In this document: piece after piece, positions 53,886 through 64,000 of the stretch
Position numbering within the stretch: position 1 is the stretch's first letter
How the letters are laid out: each line of letters begins with the position of its first letter
NCBI GenBank assembly: GCA_963691705.1
Contig: OY829539.1
Coordinates: 47,590,327 to 47,654,326 of the forward strand
Length of the DNA: 64,000 nucleotides
Direction of reading: 5' to 3'
From: Viola odorata
Lineage: Eukaryota; Streptophyta; Magnoliopsida; Malpighiales; Violaceae
The notes under the pieces: generated by a model
Database searches by the model: none
What the model was told of the DNA's origin: nothing
Seen by the model: only the letters and a program-made list of their open reading frames with translations
Translations under genes and position numbers: made by a program

Positions 53886-55047
53886 GGAGTAATTGCAGAA
53901 AGGCTCATGTACTATTGCAAAAAAAAAAGAACCTCCCCTGTCTTTCAAATTTTCATTCCGCCTCCCCTGAATTTTGGGTCAGCTGCAAATGTTAGGGTTT
54001 CGTCAGTCAACGCTCTGTTCCGTTACTTTTTACCTCTGATTGTCGGTTGCAACTTATTTACCATAATGTCATTATGTATTAAATAATATAATTAATTTAA
54101 TAAATCCAGAAAAATAATATAATTAATTTTAAAAATTCAAAAAAATAATATGATTAATTAAAAAAATCCAAAAAAATAATTTAATTAATTTTAAAAAATC
54201 CAAAAAAATACTGTAATTAATTTTAAAAATTCAGAAAAAATGTTCAAATTCCAAAAAAAAATACAAATTCCAACACAAAAATAAAAATTCCAAAAAATGT
54301 ACAAATTGAAAAAATTAAGGAATAAGAAATAAGAATGTTGGGAAACGTTTTTTTGGGAATTTTTACGTTTTTTGGAATTTTTACGTTTTTTGGAATTTTT
54401 ACATTTTTTTGGAATTTTTATTTTTTTTATTTTTAGATTAATTATTTTTTTATTTATACTTTTTTTTTGGAATATTTACATTTTCTGAATTTTTAAATTA
54501 ATTAACATTTTTTTTGGAATTTTTACAATCTTTTTTGAATTGTTTTTATTTTTTTATTTTTACATTTATTTGGAATTTGTACATTTTTTGGAATTTTTTA
54601 TATTTTTTTGGGATTTTTACATTTTTTGTAACTTTTACAATTTCTTTGAAATTTTTACATTTTTTATAGATTTTTTAGATTTTTCTGGATTTTAGATTAA
54701 TTATTTTGTTTTGGAATTTTTATAATTTTTCTGATCTTTTAAGTTAATTAGATTATTTTTTTAGATTTTTAAAATTAATTATATTATTTTTAGAATTTTT
54801 AAAATTAATTATATTATTTTTCTGGATTTATTAAATTAATTATATTATTTAATACATAATGACATTATGGTAAATAAGTTGCAACCGGCAGTCAGAAGTA
54901 AAAGGTAACGGAATGGAGCGTTGACTGACGGAGCTCTAACATTTGCAGTTGACCCAAAAGTTCAAGGGAGGCGAAATAAAAAGTTTGAAAGACAAGGGAA
55001 GTTTCTGTTTTTCGCGATAGTACAAGGGGCCTTTCTGCAATTACCCC
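53886..55047. mobile_element. 1.16-kb foldback element with long inverted repeats and 9-bp TSD (Mutator-like)
   Basis: The left end starts GGAGTAATTGCAGAAAGG; the reverse complement of the right end starts GGGGTAATTGCAGAAAGG. Arms of about 250 bases pair, including CATAATGTCATTATGTATTAAATAAT on both sides. The flanking 9-bp duplication is TAAATATTT (53877-53885 and 55048-55056). The interior is a tandem array of a roughly 16-bp unit (TTTTTGGAATTTTTAC) facing its own complement, so nearly the whole element can fold on itself. It has no coding capacity. Confidence 0.85.
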
Positions 55048-55056
55048 TAAATATTT

Positions 55057-55751
55057 TGGGTTTGACCAATCCAACCGACTAGGATGACCGATCTGACCAC
55101 CTAGTTTGACCGATTTATTTCAGTCAATACTATTTTCTCAAATTTCATTGATCGAACATGTTTCTGAGATGTCGGTTGGCTTGTCCGTTTCAGTTTTTAT
55201 AACTATGGAGAAAATGCTATTGACCGAAAAAATAGGTCGAATCGAAAACACCGGCAGGTTGAATCAATCAACTCAACCGGTCTAGCCCGATATATTTTTA
55301 GATTCTTTTAGTTTTTCCATTTTCTCCTATTTTTATCATATAAATATGAATTTTTTATTTTATTAAATCAACAGTCAACTCTGGTTGAATTCGATTGAAC
55401 CATTAATTTAAAAACTCAAGTGATTCGGTGTTCGGTTTAGTTTTGATAGCTTTGGTGCAAACTAATATTTTATATAAATTACCTTTTATTCAAAGAGTCA
55501 TTTCTTTTCCAATTCAAACAATATTTGATTAAAATTAGCTATACGAAAAAAAATTATTAATACTAGAGTCAATTTCCAAGTAGGTGACAAACTCAAATAT
55601 AGCATTATCATATTCAAAAGGAGAATGACTCCGGGCCGCATTTTTCTTTTTTTTGTTAAATTAAGTTGATAGATAGAAATTGTAAATTTAAAAGCTCGAA
55701 TTCTACTTCTACTCCACATAATTAACTTAATATTAAGCTCGTATTATATTA
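55057..55751. other. hAT-like debris and AT-rich spacer
   Basis: It continues the CCGGTT/AACCGG-rich debris to about 55460 (TTTTGATAGC at the end), then AT-rich sequence with no visible feature. Confidence 0.35.
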
Positions 55752-55973
55752 ATGATGAAGAATGTGTTGCTTGTGATCATGATCATTCTCGTCCTCGTCA
55801 TCAGCCACCACCAATCCATAGTCTCGATCAGATCGATATGCGTGTTCCCCCCAACAACGTCGTTTCCAGCGGCTCACGCGGTTCTTCCTACTGCACTTTT
55901 CCCGACATTAATCCACGAGGCAATAAATTTTCATTATATATATTATATACTTCCTGTTCTTGTGAATAATTGA
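55752..55973 (+). CDS. Possible small secreted peptide, 73 aa (doubtful)
   Basis: The ORF begins MMKNVLLVIMIILVLVISHH, a good signal-peptide-like hydrophobic N-terminus, followed by a short tail with few charges. In the next frame the DNA encodes a Ser/Gly/Cys stretch (SSGSRGSSYCTFP), which could be the true tail if a frameshift occurred. I match it to no peptide-hormone family. It may be a chance ORF. Confidence 0.2.
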   Translation: MMKNVLLVIMIILVLVISHHQSIVSIRSICVFPPTTSFPAAHAVLPTALFPTLIHEAINFHYIYYILPVLVNN

Positions 55974-57157
55974 ACTCATTATAAAGTGAATCAATTTATA
56001 TAATAAAAAATTTTAAAGTAAAGAAGTAACAAAAAGGAACATTTAAGGTGCGTTTACTTCGGAGAATTTTCAGTTTGAAAATTTACTATTTTTTTAAAAT
56101 TAGAGAATTTTCTTTTTCAACAGAAAACTGAAAAACGCATTTATTTCGCGCTATTTTCCTGCTGTGCAAAACTAAAAAACCGGAAAACCTATTTACTTAA
56201 CACTATTTTCCTGACATGGAAAACTGGAAAACTGAAAAATATGTTTACTTAGCACTAATTTCCAAAATTTTTAAAAACCAAAACTATATTTCTTGAAAAA
56301 AAATTAATAATTATAATAAATGTATTAAGAGTTACTAATTTCTTATTTAAATTTTCTACTTTATTTTCTGCATAATTTTCTGCACACTTTTGCTGCATTT
56401 TTCTGCGTAATTTTGTTGCTCAAATATTGGTATTGCTGACCATATATATACATACATTCATACATCTTTGTCTACCAATCTCAAGTTATCCTTGTCTTGG
56501 CTCTCAAGTCAACAACTTTGGCATTAAAAACTAATGCAATAATACTCTACTAAACAAGTGAAAATCATCTGATTCTTCCTTATGCATCTTGGATGGTTAA
56601 GACAAGAGTCCAAGGATTCCCCTATTGAGGTTGATAACAAACATTCGTAACTCGTTCGTATAACGTTTAGGACGCTTTCAAATATACCAATGTAACCAAG
56701 TGTTCCTTCCCCATGAGGATTAAAACTGGATATTCATAACTGTGTATCCAAAATATCTGACAGGCAATATTTCTCTTACAAAAATCGATTGTGTTGATGT
56801 TTTAACCAAAAAGAAAACGGGAAAGGAACTATTGAGGTTTTGGGTACAGTGAAAAGGGGACAGATAAACTACCCTACGCCAATGGTTCATTGGCATGGAA
56901 ACAAAGAACAGTCAGGAATCTATCTACATTTTCTACCATTCCTACTAAGTTCATACATTCACCGAAACTAATAAACTATCCTTTTTAAATCTATCTACAT
57001 TTTATACTTACCACCACTTATTTATCCAAACCACTTTATACATATATTTTCCACATGCAAGCATTCTCCACTTCTTTCCACTAACACAGACATAGGATTT
57101 AGATACCTTTGTTGATTCAATTCGAGAAGAAAACAAGTACAACGGAAAGGAAAACCC

Positions 57158-57252
57158 TTATATGAACATGGCCAGGCCACCCGTAACTTCAGCAGATGCC
57201 CCAAACTCTTTCTTACCAGACCATTCCATGGCATGAACCCATCTCGAATTTC
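57158..57252 (-). pseudogene. Serine carboxypeptidase-like (SCPL) exon fragment
   Basis: After a splice acceptor (TGCAG) the minus strand reads GNSRWVHAMEWSGKKEFGAS. This is a conserved block of plant serine carboxypeptidases (SCPL48/49-like), located just before the catalytic-His part of the enzyme. The similarity ends after AEV, and the frame then stops. None of the catalytic Ser, Asp or His blocks is found nearby. It is a lone exon, either captured by a mobile element or left from a lost gene. Confidence 0.7.
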
Positions 57253-57344
57253 CTGCACGCGAAAGATTTATCCGCATGGAAATATTAACCAAGGGAACTA
57301 GCCATATGTTAATGGGTAGTTTAATATATTGGACCTCCAGCAAT

Positions 57345-57426
57345 TAGTGATTTACACGTCAATGCCCAACCAGATAAATCGCAAACTAAAAGACACTTAT
57401 CATATAGTGATTTACACGTCAATGCC
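57345..57426. repeat. Short direct repeat, 60-bp spacing
   Basis: TAGTGATTTACACGTCAATG occurs at 57345 and again at 57405. Confidence 0.7.
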
Positions 57427-58284
57427 TACTTTTGAGCATATAGGTATAGTATAAACATAAATAGTCATTCATGCATAAGAAATACATGCAAGTTTGCCCT
57501 ACCACAGGTTTCATCTCTTCATGCAAGCTTCAATCAACCCCATTTCAGATTACTAGTATAATACTAACAGATTTAGCACTTTGAATAAAACTGCTTGAAC
57601 AAATTTGTTACAAAGTCAATGTCCAGGTTCACTGTAAAAACCCAACAAATACCAGCAGTAACAACTCATTCAAGTTGATGTCCATTATGAAAAGAAACAA
57701 AGAACAACTAAGAGAACTTTCATATTCACATTCAGATCAGATTTCAGTTCTGCATTTCACTACATTCTCCACATACACCAAAGGGGAAAATGATTTAGAT
57801 AAGCAAACATGTACTATAACCCCAAAGATCAATTCAAAAATTATAAGTTTGGCAGACTCAAGGCTTGAATATTACCGCGGGAACAAGCAAAGTAATATGG
57901 AAACCAGAATTTTCTTTCTGTCACTAAATCAATCAACACAGTACTGGAAAAAAAATTCCTCATTTTGGAATCAAATTCCATCCTTTCTTTAAAGCATATT
58001 TTATGAATATGCTTTTGACTCTTAACAACTAACAAAAGAAATTTGATTCTTTTGTTACAAATATCATCATCTCTAAACTTCAATCATAAAGAATTTTTTT
58101 ACAAATATATTCTTTTAAAAGAACAAGAACCCATAGCCCAACATTAATCAAGAAACCACCCAAATCAACAAAGCAACAGAAGAAATTGGAAAAAAAGAAG
58201 AGAATGGGAAAACAAGGAGACGTAATAGAGGGAAAAAACACAAAAACAGAAGCAGAATCAAAGAGCAGTAGATGATACAATGAG

Positions 58285-58286
<2 letters not shown>

Positions 58287-58319
<33 letters not shown>
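58287..58319. repeat. (TA)n microsatellite
   Basis: About 16 uninterrupted TA units. It is likely polymorphic. Confidence 0.9.
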
Positions 58320-58320
<1 letters not shown>

Positions 58321-58768
58321 CGCATTCAAGAGAAACAAGAACACATAAAAACAGAAGAGATTGAGGGAGCGAAAGAAAGAACCTACCGCTGTTGGGGGTT
58401 AGGGTTGCTACTGTTTCGCCGCCGCTGCTGCTAGGCTGCTGCTCCGCCACCGCCGCTGCTGCTGCTTCCCTGTCTCTCTGTTGCCACCGCTGTCGATGCT
58501 CCGCCACAGTTGCTTGCTGTTCCGTTTGCTCAAGGAAGAAGAAGACGCTGGGCGTGGCGAGGACGAAGGGAGAAAGGCGTTAGGGTTTCAGAGGAATGAG
58601 GATGGACAAAGCAAATGGCTGAGGGGCAAAATCGTATTAAAAAAAAATCATTTAAGTGGAAAATCGAGTTTTCCAATTGTAAAACTGGAGAACTGCTTTT
58701 TCCAACGAAGAATTTTCCATTTGAAAAATTCTCCAGTTTTTAGATTCTCCCAGGTAAATACAACCTTA

Positions 58769-59896
58769 GTTTTTCCGTGGAAAATTTTTACAGGTAAAAA
58801 ATCACGAGCGAGAAAATTTCACTATGATAATCAAAATACAAAGTACAATTTGTTAGAAAACCAATACCATAGGACCTCTATTTATTCTCCTAGTTATACT
58901 CAACCACAAATTCCTAATACATGTATGACAAGTATAGAAGATTGCTACGTGACTTCAACCTTATAATACAAATCAACATATGTAGACTGACATAACTTAG
59001 ATCTATATTTAATATTTAAAGCTAATATTTAATACATCATTTTTTATTTTCCTAGCTAAAATAACATACTGTATAGTACACTGTAAACAAGGGTTAACTA
59101 ATTTTAACTTAATTTGTGATTGATTAGTTATCTCTCTTTCTCCTGATCGATCCTGGCTAGCTAATTGAGTTGTGCCCTTTTGTTAATTCGTAGAGATAAA
59201 AGCTGGCGCATGGATTGAAATAATGGCTGGGCTCGTATAGAACGTGGCTGCCATTTTAACATTAATGGATAATCATTCAATTATATGTTCATTAACACGT
59301 AATGTATATACTAATTCTCACTTTTTTATTTTAAAAATACTATCTATTGGATATAATCTCTCTCCCGGGAATTATTAGGATCCAAAAATTTGATAAATAA
59401 ACGAAAGATCCTTATAATATGTTAACCAAACGACCCTTAAAGAAATATTTCCAATAAAAATTGTTTGTTCTCGCATATTCTTAATGTTTTTTTCTAAATT
59501 AATCACGTGGATATATAAAATTTAGAAGAATATGCGAATAATTAATATTTAGCACCTCTTTTTTTATTAATGGTTATACTAATTATATTATATATAAAAT
59601 AATTAACAGGAACCTAAACTTTTTTTGTGATGAATTAAATATTATTATTATAACTGTAGAGACTGGCTGAAAATATGTACCAAAGTATTTTTGTATAATC
59701 GCCATAAATCCCCTTGAAAATATTCAATGGCAAAGCCGTAACTGTGAAAACTGTTTCATGGGGCCGTTACTAAATGAGCCGTATCTGTAAGTTAACTTAA
59801 ACGACGCCGTCAAAAGTCTACATCATCTGGTTGATACTTGCTGGCTGCTGCCACCAAAAAGCAGCAAGTATCAAGAAGGAGGTGAGAACAGTAGAA
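58769..59896. other. Intergenic spacer upstream of MECR
   Basis: AT-rich, with no gene visible. The MECR promoter must lie in the last few hundred bases; I see no clear TATA box. Confidence 0.45.
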
Positions 59897-62561
59897 ATGG
59901 CGTCGATGATGAGGTCAGTGAGCATCAGAGCTTTCAGTGGGGCCACAACTTCTCTCTTTTATCTCAGGCGGGCCCAAGCCCAGCCGGTGAGGGGGTTTTC
60001 GGCGGCGCTCATGTCGCCGCCGTCCAAAGCCATCTTCTACGATCAACAAGGTCCTCCTGACTCCGTTACAAGGTCTGTCCTCGAACGACAATGCTCTTAG
60101 ATGTTAGTAGGTTAACTTAATTTGTCGTTTTAGCTACTGATGGCGTCGTTTCCAGAGTGGTAAGAGTTACCTCCAGTGGAAGTGAAGGAGAATGGCATTT
60201 GCGTTAGAATGCTGGCTGCTCCAATTAACCCTTCTGATATCAATCGTATTGAAGGTTCGATTTCTTACAAGTGAAAGTCATTTATTGAAAAAGCATTGTT
60301 TGAGACCTATTCCATGTTGTTAAGATGGATATGTATGCAGGAGCGTACCCGGTGCGGCCGCCATTGCCTGCTGTTGGAGGGTATGAAGGTGTGGGGGAGG
60401 TGCATTCTGTCAGGTCCGCAGTCACTGGTTTTGCGCCGGGTGATTGGGTTATTCCGTCCCCTCCCACTTCTGGTAACTACCCTTTTCGCCATTTGAGACT
60501 CTACTGCACATTTTGGTAATGTTTCACAGATAAGTCCACAGTGGTTATGTGAAGATTGAGGTCTCCAGATATGCATATTAGAATTGCAATGCATGAATTC
60601 TAGGACCATTTCGAGGTGATCCATTACTTATTTTTGTCTGTTTAGGTACATGGCAGACATTTGTTGTTAAAGAGCAAGGCATTTGGCATAAAATTAATAA
60701 AGATACACATCTGGAGTATGCTGCAACATTTACTGTTAATCCATTGTCTGCTTTAAGAATGCTTGAAGACTTCGTCACTCTTAATTCAGGTTATTGTTGT
60801 AGCTAATTCTGATGCAAATTGTTATGTATATGTGGACTAAACAGACTTATCCAATAACATTGTGTATGTACAGGTGATTCAATTGTTCAAAATGGGGCTA
60901 CAAGTGTCGTGGGGCAATGCATTATTCAGCTCGCGCACTTTCGTGGCATTCATAGCATTAATATATTAAGGGAAGGTACTGCTTGAAATGTTAAATTTGA
61001 AAAGGAGCATACACCCTTTACTCGTGCCTATTAGACACAATGGCATAGAATGACAAAAATGATCTTGTGGCAATGGTTTATAAGTGATTGAGATGAGTAG
61101 TGAATTTTTTGAAAGAGATATTGCAACAATTAAACATACTTAAAAGTCTCTACTCTTGTCTGACGTGAAGCCTTATGGATCACACCGTGTAGTGCCCAAA
61201 GTATATTGTTTTTCTTGAAAAAAAGTTGAACTTGTGCACACACAAAAATTGTCAATAACTTGTGAAATTTTGTTCATGAATGCATTTTTTTGTGAGAAAT
61301 CTTCATTTCCTGTTTTCTGCTTGCTTCAGGCCTGGGTCAGATGAAGCAAAGGAATTTTTAAAGAAACTTGGTGCTGATGAAGTGTTTACTGAGAGCCAAC
61401 TTGAAGTCAAGAATGTCAAGAGTCTCCTGGTATAGATTCATGTTGGTTGATGATTGATAGTGTTTGAAGTTCTGGAGGTGTTTTATTCTCTCTCAAATAG
61501 GATTAGTGTTATGAAATTTTAATTTGACGAGTTCAATTTGTTTATTAGATCTTGAGGAATCCATGCAGTGATTTACCATCTCTTCTTATTGTCATGGCAG
61601 ACTAGTTCACCTGAATCTGCTGTGGGATTCAACTGTGTTGGCAGCAATTCTGCTTCAATGGTCTTGAAGTTCTTAAGGTGTGTCATGTGGTGACCACTTT
61701 CTAATAAATTTAGCTTTTCTTTTCAAGTTTGTTATTCAATGCGCATGTGATGTGTGGTGACAACTTTCAAAGAATTTTAAGTCTCTTATAGTAGTTATGA
61801 TGCATCCTTCTTTGCAGGCAGGGAGGAACAATGGTAACATACGGTGGCATGTCCAGAAAACCTGTCACTGTGTCGACATCATCCTTTATCTTTAAGGTAA
61901 GCCAAAACACCTTTAATTCCTTTTATCTTGTTCTTTTCCTTTCACGGTGCAGTGACGACATGGTAGTTATTTAGAACTAATGAGCTGCTTGTCTCTTCAA
62001 TTTAAGATTCTTGAAACACAATTATTTATTTTGATTGAAAAGCTGTCCACATCGCATCATATTGGTGATTTTGAGCATAACATTCTGGTTGAAATGTTGT
62101 GATTTCACCCCCACTTTACAATAACTTGGGTAGCTACAAAAATTTGAAGATATTTGCAATTTGCTACCTTGTGCACTTTTGTGCCTCAGCCTGTCATTGG
62201 TAGCCGTTCTTGGTTCTCTGCTTGCGTTATGTTGCTTATATTTGTTTGATTGCAGGATCTTTCCTTAAAGGGATTCTGGTTGCAGAAATGGCTGACTTCA
62301 GATAAAGCAAAAGAATGCCGAAGCATGATAGATTATCTCCTTTGTCTAGCAAGAGAAGGGAAGTTGAAATATGAGTATGTATCCCTTTATGCACAATCTT
62401 CAAGCCATTTTTTGTGTTCCACTATTGGTATCTGTTTGTATTCATTAGTGAGGGCTCCGCTTTGCAGGATGGAACTGGTTCCCTTCGACAACTTTCACAT
62501 GACGCTGGACAAGGCACTTGGAAAACTAGGGAGCCAACCTAAACAAGTTCTGAGATTTTAA
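59897..62561 (+). CDS. MECR: Mitochondrial enoyl-[ACP]/trans-2-enoyl-CoA reductase, frame interrupted
   Basis: This NADPH-dependent enzyme performs the last step of each mitochondrial fatty-acid synthesis cycle, which supplies octanoate for lipoate. There are ten exons: 59897-60072, 60156-60254, 60341-60472, 60646-60789, 60874-60975, 61330-61429, 61601-61677, 61818-61896, 62256-62374 and 62468-62561. Together they make 1122 nt. Residues 1-40 form a basic, Ser/Ala-rich mitochondrial presequence. The family blocks are MLAAPINPSDINRIEG, YPVRPPLPAVGGYEGVGEV (with the catalytic-type Tyr), PGDWVIPSP, the nucleotide-binding NGATSVVGQ, GFNCVGSNSAS and GGTMVTYGGMS. Exon 2 carries one base too many (GTGGTAAGAGTTACC) and the exon 5/6 junction lacks one, so exons 2-5 are out of frame with the rest while the total length stays a multiple of three. 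This is either a decaying copy, unusual splicing or two assembly errors. Confidence 0.88.
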
Positions 62562-63049
62562 ACCATTTTGCTACTGACCTCTGAATTGTGTATAGTACCC
62601 TCTTCGACAGCATATAAGTTACATAATACAGAATAGTAATGCAAACAGAGGGGTGCAAGCAACTTTTGAAGAATCAAAATTCTCTCTAACTATATAATCA
62701 CTTTTTATTCCTTTTCAACAAATAAAAGACAAACAAAGCATACAGGCTTTGGAATCGAATCTTCGAAAAATCTGTTAACACAGTATTCTCTGAACAAGGT
62801 TTGTATACATCTTAATCTCAAAGACAACTCTTTATTCTAAAAAATAAATGTGAGCTTGATATGAGCCAATGAATGTTTTCCAAGCAGGAACCCTAACACC
62901 AGAAAGACATGATCAAATTGAACAAAAATAGATAAATTCCTAAGCAATCTTTGCCATTTTCCAGCGCTTGTGACAAATACCGCGAAACTGATAACCTTGC
63001 AAACAGATGGGTTACACCTCAGGCACATTCGAAAAAATGGATTTTTAAC
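62562..63049. other. Convergent 3' flanks of MECR and the HAD hydrolase gene
   Basis: AT-rich, with no gene. It should contain the 3' untranslated ends of both genes. Confidence 0.6.
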
Positions 63050-64000
63050 TCACGAGCATTCTTTAGACAAGATAAAGTCCACAGCTTCTTCCACTGTGTT
63101 AACAACCTGCAGAAGCAGTAAAAAGTAGTAACTCAGCACAAGTTGCAAAGGGATAAGGGTTGTATTATACAATCAAATTTGGACAGATTGAATTTTTTGG
63201 AAGCTATAACAAGAATTCCTCTGCATCATGCAGTGCGGCAAAGCAGGTAGTCATCCGTTTCATTCTGTCATGCCACCAGATTCATAATAAACCAAATAAA
63301 GTCATCTCTAATATCTCCGAATCCAATTTTTTGTAGATTGTTTCCCTTTCCCTTTTTCCATGATTACTTTTCTTGTGAAAGAGGACAAAGCAAGAAAGAC
63401 ATATATTGAAAAGAAGAAGTGTTATGTTCAAGGATAAAAATGCAGATGTGGATGCAGAATAGCAGTGACAACTCAAGTACATCAAACTTCAAATGCCTAC
63501 CAGATCTGCTGGAAATTCAGTGTCATTTTCTGCTCCCTTGAAAACCCCCGTTCTCGTCAGAATAGAAAACCAAGGAGCTCCAGCCTGAAATGAAAAGAAA
63601 AGAAAACTAGAAGATGCACTTAAAATCACCCATGTCAAGTGTTGAAATAAAATTTCAGTTGTGGAGACAAACCTGCTGTGCACCTCTAATATCAACTGAA
63701 GGATTATCTCCTATCATGTATAACGTCTTGAAGTGATGAGTTTTAGCATTTGCATCACCCAGAATACGAGTATTGCGATGAAGAAATGAAACAACTTCCT
63801 TTAGTACATTTTCAGCATTCTTGAACACAAATGGATTTGGCTTCCCAAAACATGTATACTCAAGAGCATGAGGGTGAATTCTGCACATTTTTAGAGAAGT
63901 GTCAGCTCTGGATGAAAAGAAAGTGTCAGCAGAACAATCCAAGACAGTACATTGAAATTGAACCTCCTAATGGTGCTGTTATTGCATAAACTGTGAAATA
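63050..64000 (-). CDS. HAD-superfamily hydrolase (HDHD5/YKR070W-like), 3' exons, runs off right edge
   Basis: A phosphatase-like HAD-IIA protein, probably mitochondrial in relatives; its substrate is unknown. Three exons are visible: 63673-63880, 63501-63584 and 63050-63106, phase-consistent and ending in TGA. The sequence GKPNPFVFKNAENVL carries the conserved Lys of motif III. LYMIGDNPSVDIRGA is motif IV with the metal-binding Asp pair, followed by APWFSILTRTGVFKG and a short C-terminal helix (VVNTVEEAVDFILSKECS). The N-terminal nucleophile DXD lies outside the window. 63881-64000 looks like intron. Confidence 0.88.

Larger units (their letters stand above)
56046..58768. mobile_element. Candidate 2.7-kb element with imperfect terminal inverted repeats
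   Basis: The left end reads AAGGTGCGTTTACTTCGGAG; the reverse complement of the right end reads AAGGTTGTATTTACCTGGGAG. The similarity AGAATTTTCAGT/GGAGAATTTTTC continues further in. Subterminal TTTACTTA-x-CACTA repeats occur on the left. No clear target duplication is found, so the boundaries are tentative. It contains a serine carboxypeptidase exon, a TA microsatellite and a GC-rich (GCT)n-like block near 58390-58510. Confidence 0.35.

Noticed and set aside
58148..58507. Minus-strand Ala/Gln-rich frame (AAAAAVAEQQPSSSGG) as a gene's first exon
   Set aside because: No ATG starts it, it is produced by a GCT/GCC-rich repeat, and no following exon is recognisable. It could be a leader exon of a lost gene, but the support is too thin.

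Overview
The window is nuclear DNA of a flowering plant, most likely a eudicot. It has spliced genes with GT..AG introns, plant-only families (an RLCK-VII kinase, a PRR7-type clock protein), AT-rich intergenic DNA and heavy loading with plant retrotransposons and MITEs. I could not identify the species.

Layout. (1) 1-1679, minus strand: the 5' exons of a PBS1-like receptor-like cytoplasmic kinase that runs off the left edge. (2) 1680-3279: its upstream region, with a 183-bp hairpin MITE flanked by 9-bp direct repeats. (3) 3280-41604: one 38-kb nest of four mobile elements, each bounded by its own target-site duplication. The outermost is a decayed Ty3/gypsy element (minus strand, TSD GCTAA). 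An Athila-type element (plus strand, 6969-39581, TSD CCTTA) sits in its gag. A Tat-type element (minus strand, 13657-29666, TSD GACAC) sits in the Athila integrase, and a hAT transposon (34901-39104, TSD CCAGCAAG) sits in the Athila 3' LTR. LTR divergence judged by eye (outer > Athila > Tat) agrees with the nesting order. (4) 41610-44458: AT-rich spacer. (5) 44647-50454, minus strand: a complete nine-coding-exon PRR7-type pseudo-response regulator, with three G-boxes upstream near 51.6-51.8 kb. (6) 51.8-59.9 kb: repeat-rich intergenic DNA with a Stowaway MITE, a 1.16-kb long-arm foldback element with a 9-bp TSD, hAT-like debris, and an isolated serine carboxypeptidase exon. (7) 59897-62561, plus strand: a ten-exon mitochondrial enoyl-ACP/CoA reductase (MECR) gene whose reading frame appears broken by two compensating single-base changes. 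(8) 63050-64000, minus strand: the 3' exons of a HAD-superfamily hydrolase, convergent with MECR.

The most unusual content is inside the Tat-type element. Between integrase and the 3' LTR, on the opposite strand to pol, lie four open reading frames in a row. Each has a TATA-like box and three have a CACGTG upstream. They are a 125-aa protein, a 136-aa protein with a strongly basic stretch and an acidic tail, an intact spliced gene of about 723 aa, and a diverged paralogue of the latter broken by three stop codons. The first three are open although pol around them is riddled with stops. A second unusual signal is a short nucleotide motif (TTGGCCAA followed by a second GGCCAA or GGCCAAGAC) that recurs more than twenty times through the Athila element, in LTR, gag, pol and env-like regions and in different reading frames.

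The unique genes are ordinary nuclear housekeeping, clock and signalling genes with no operon-like relation to each other. From memory, both flanking pairs (kinase with PRR7; MECR with HAD hydrolase) are close neighbours in Arabidopsis, which would make the 38-kb nest an insertion into a conserved gene pair.
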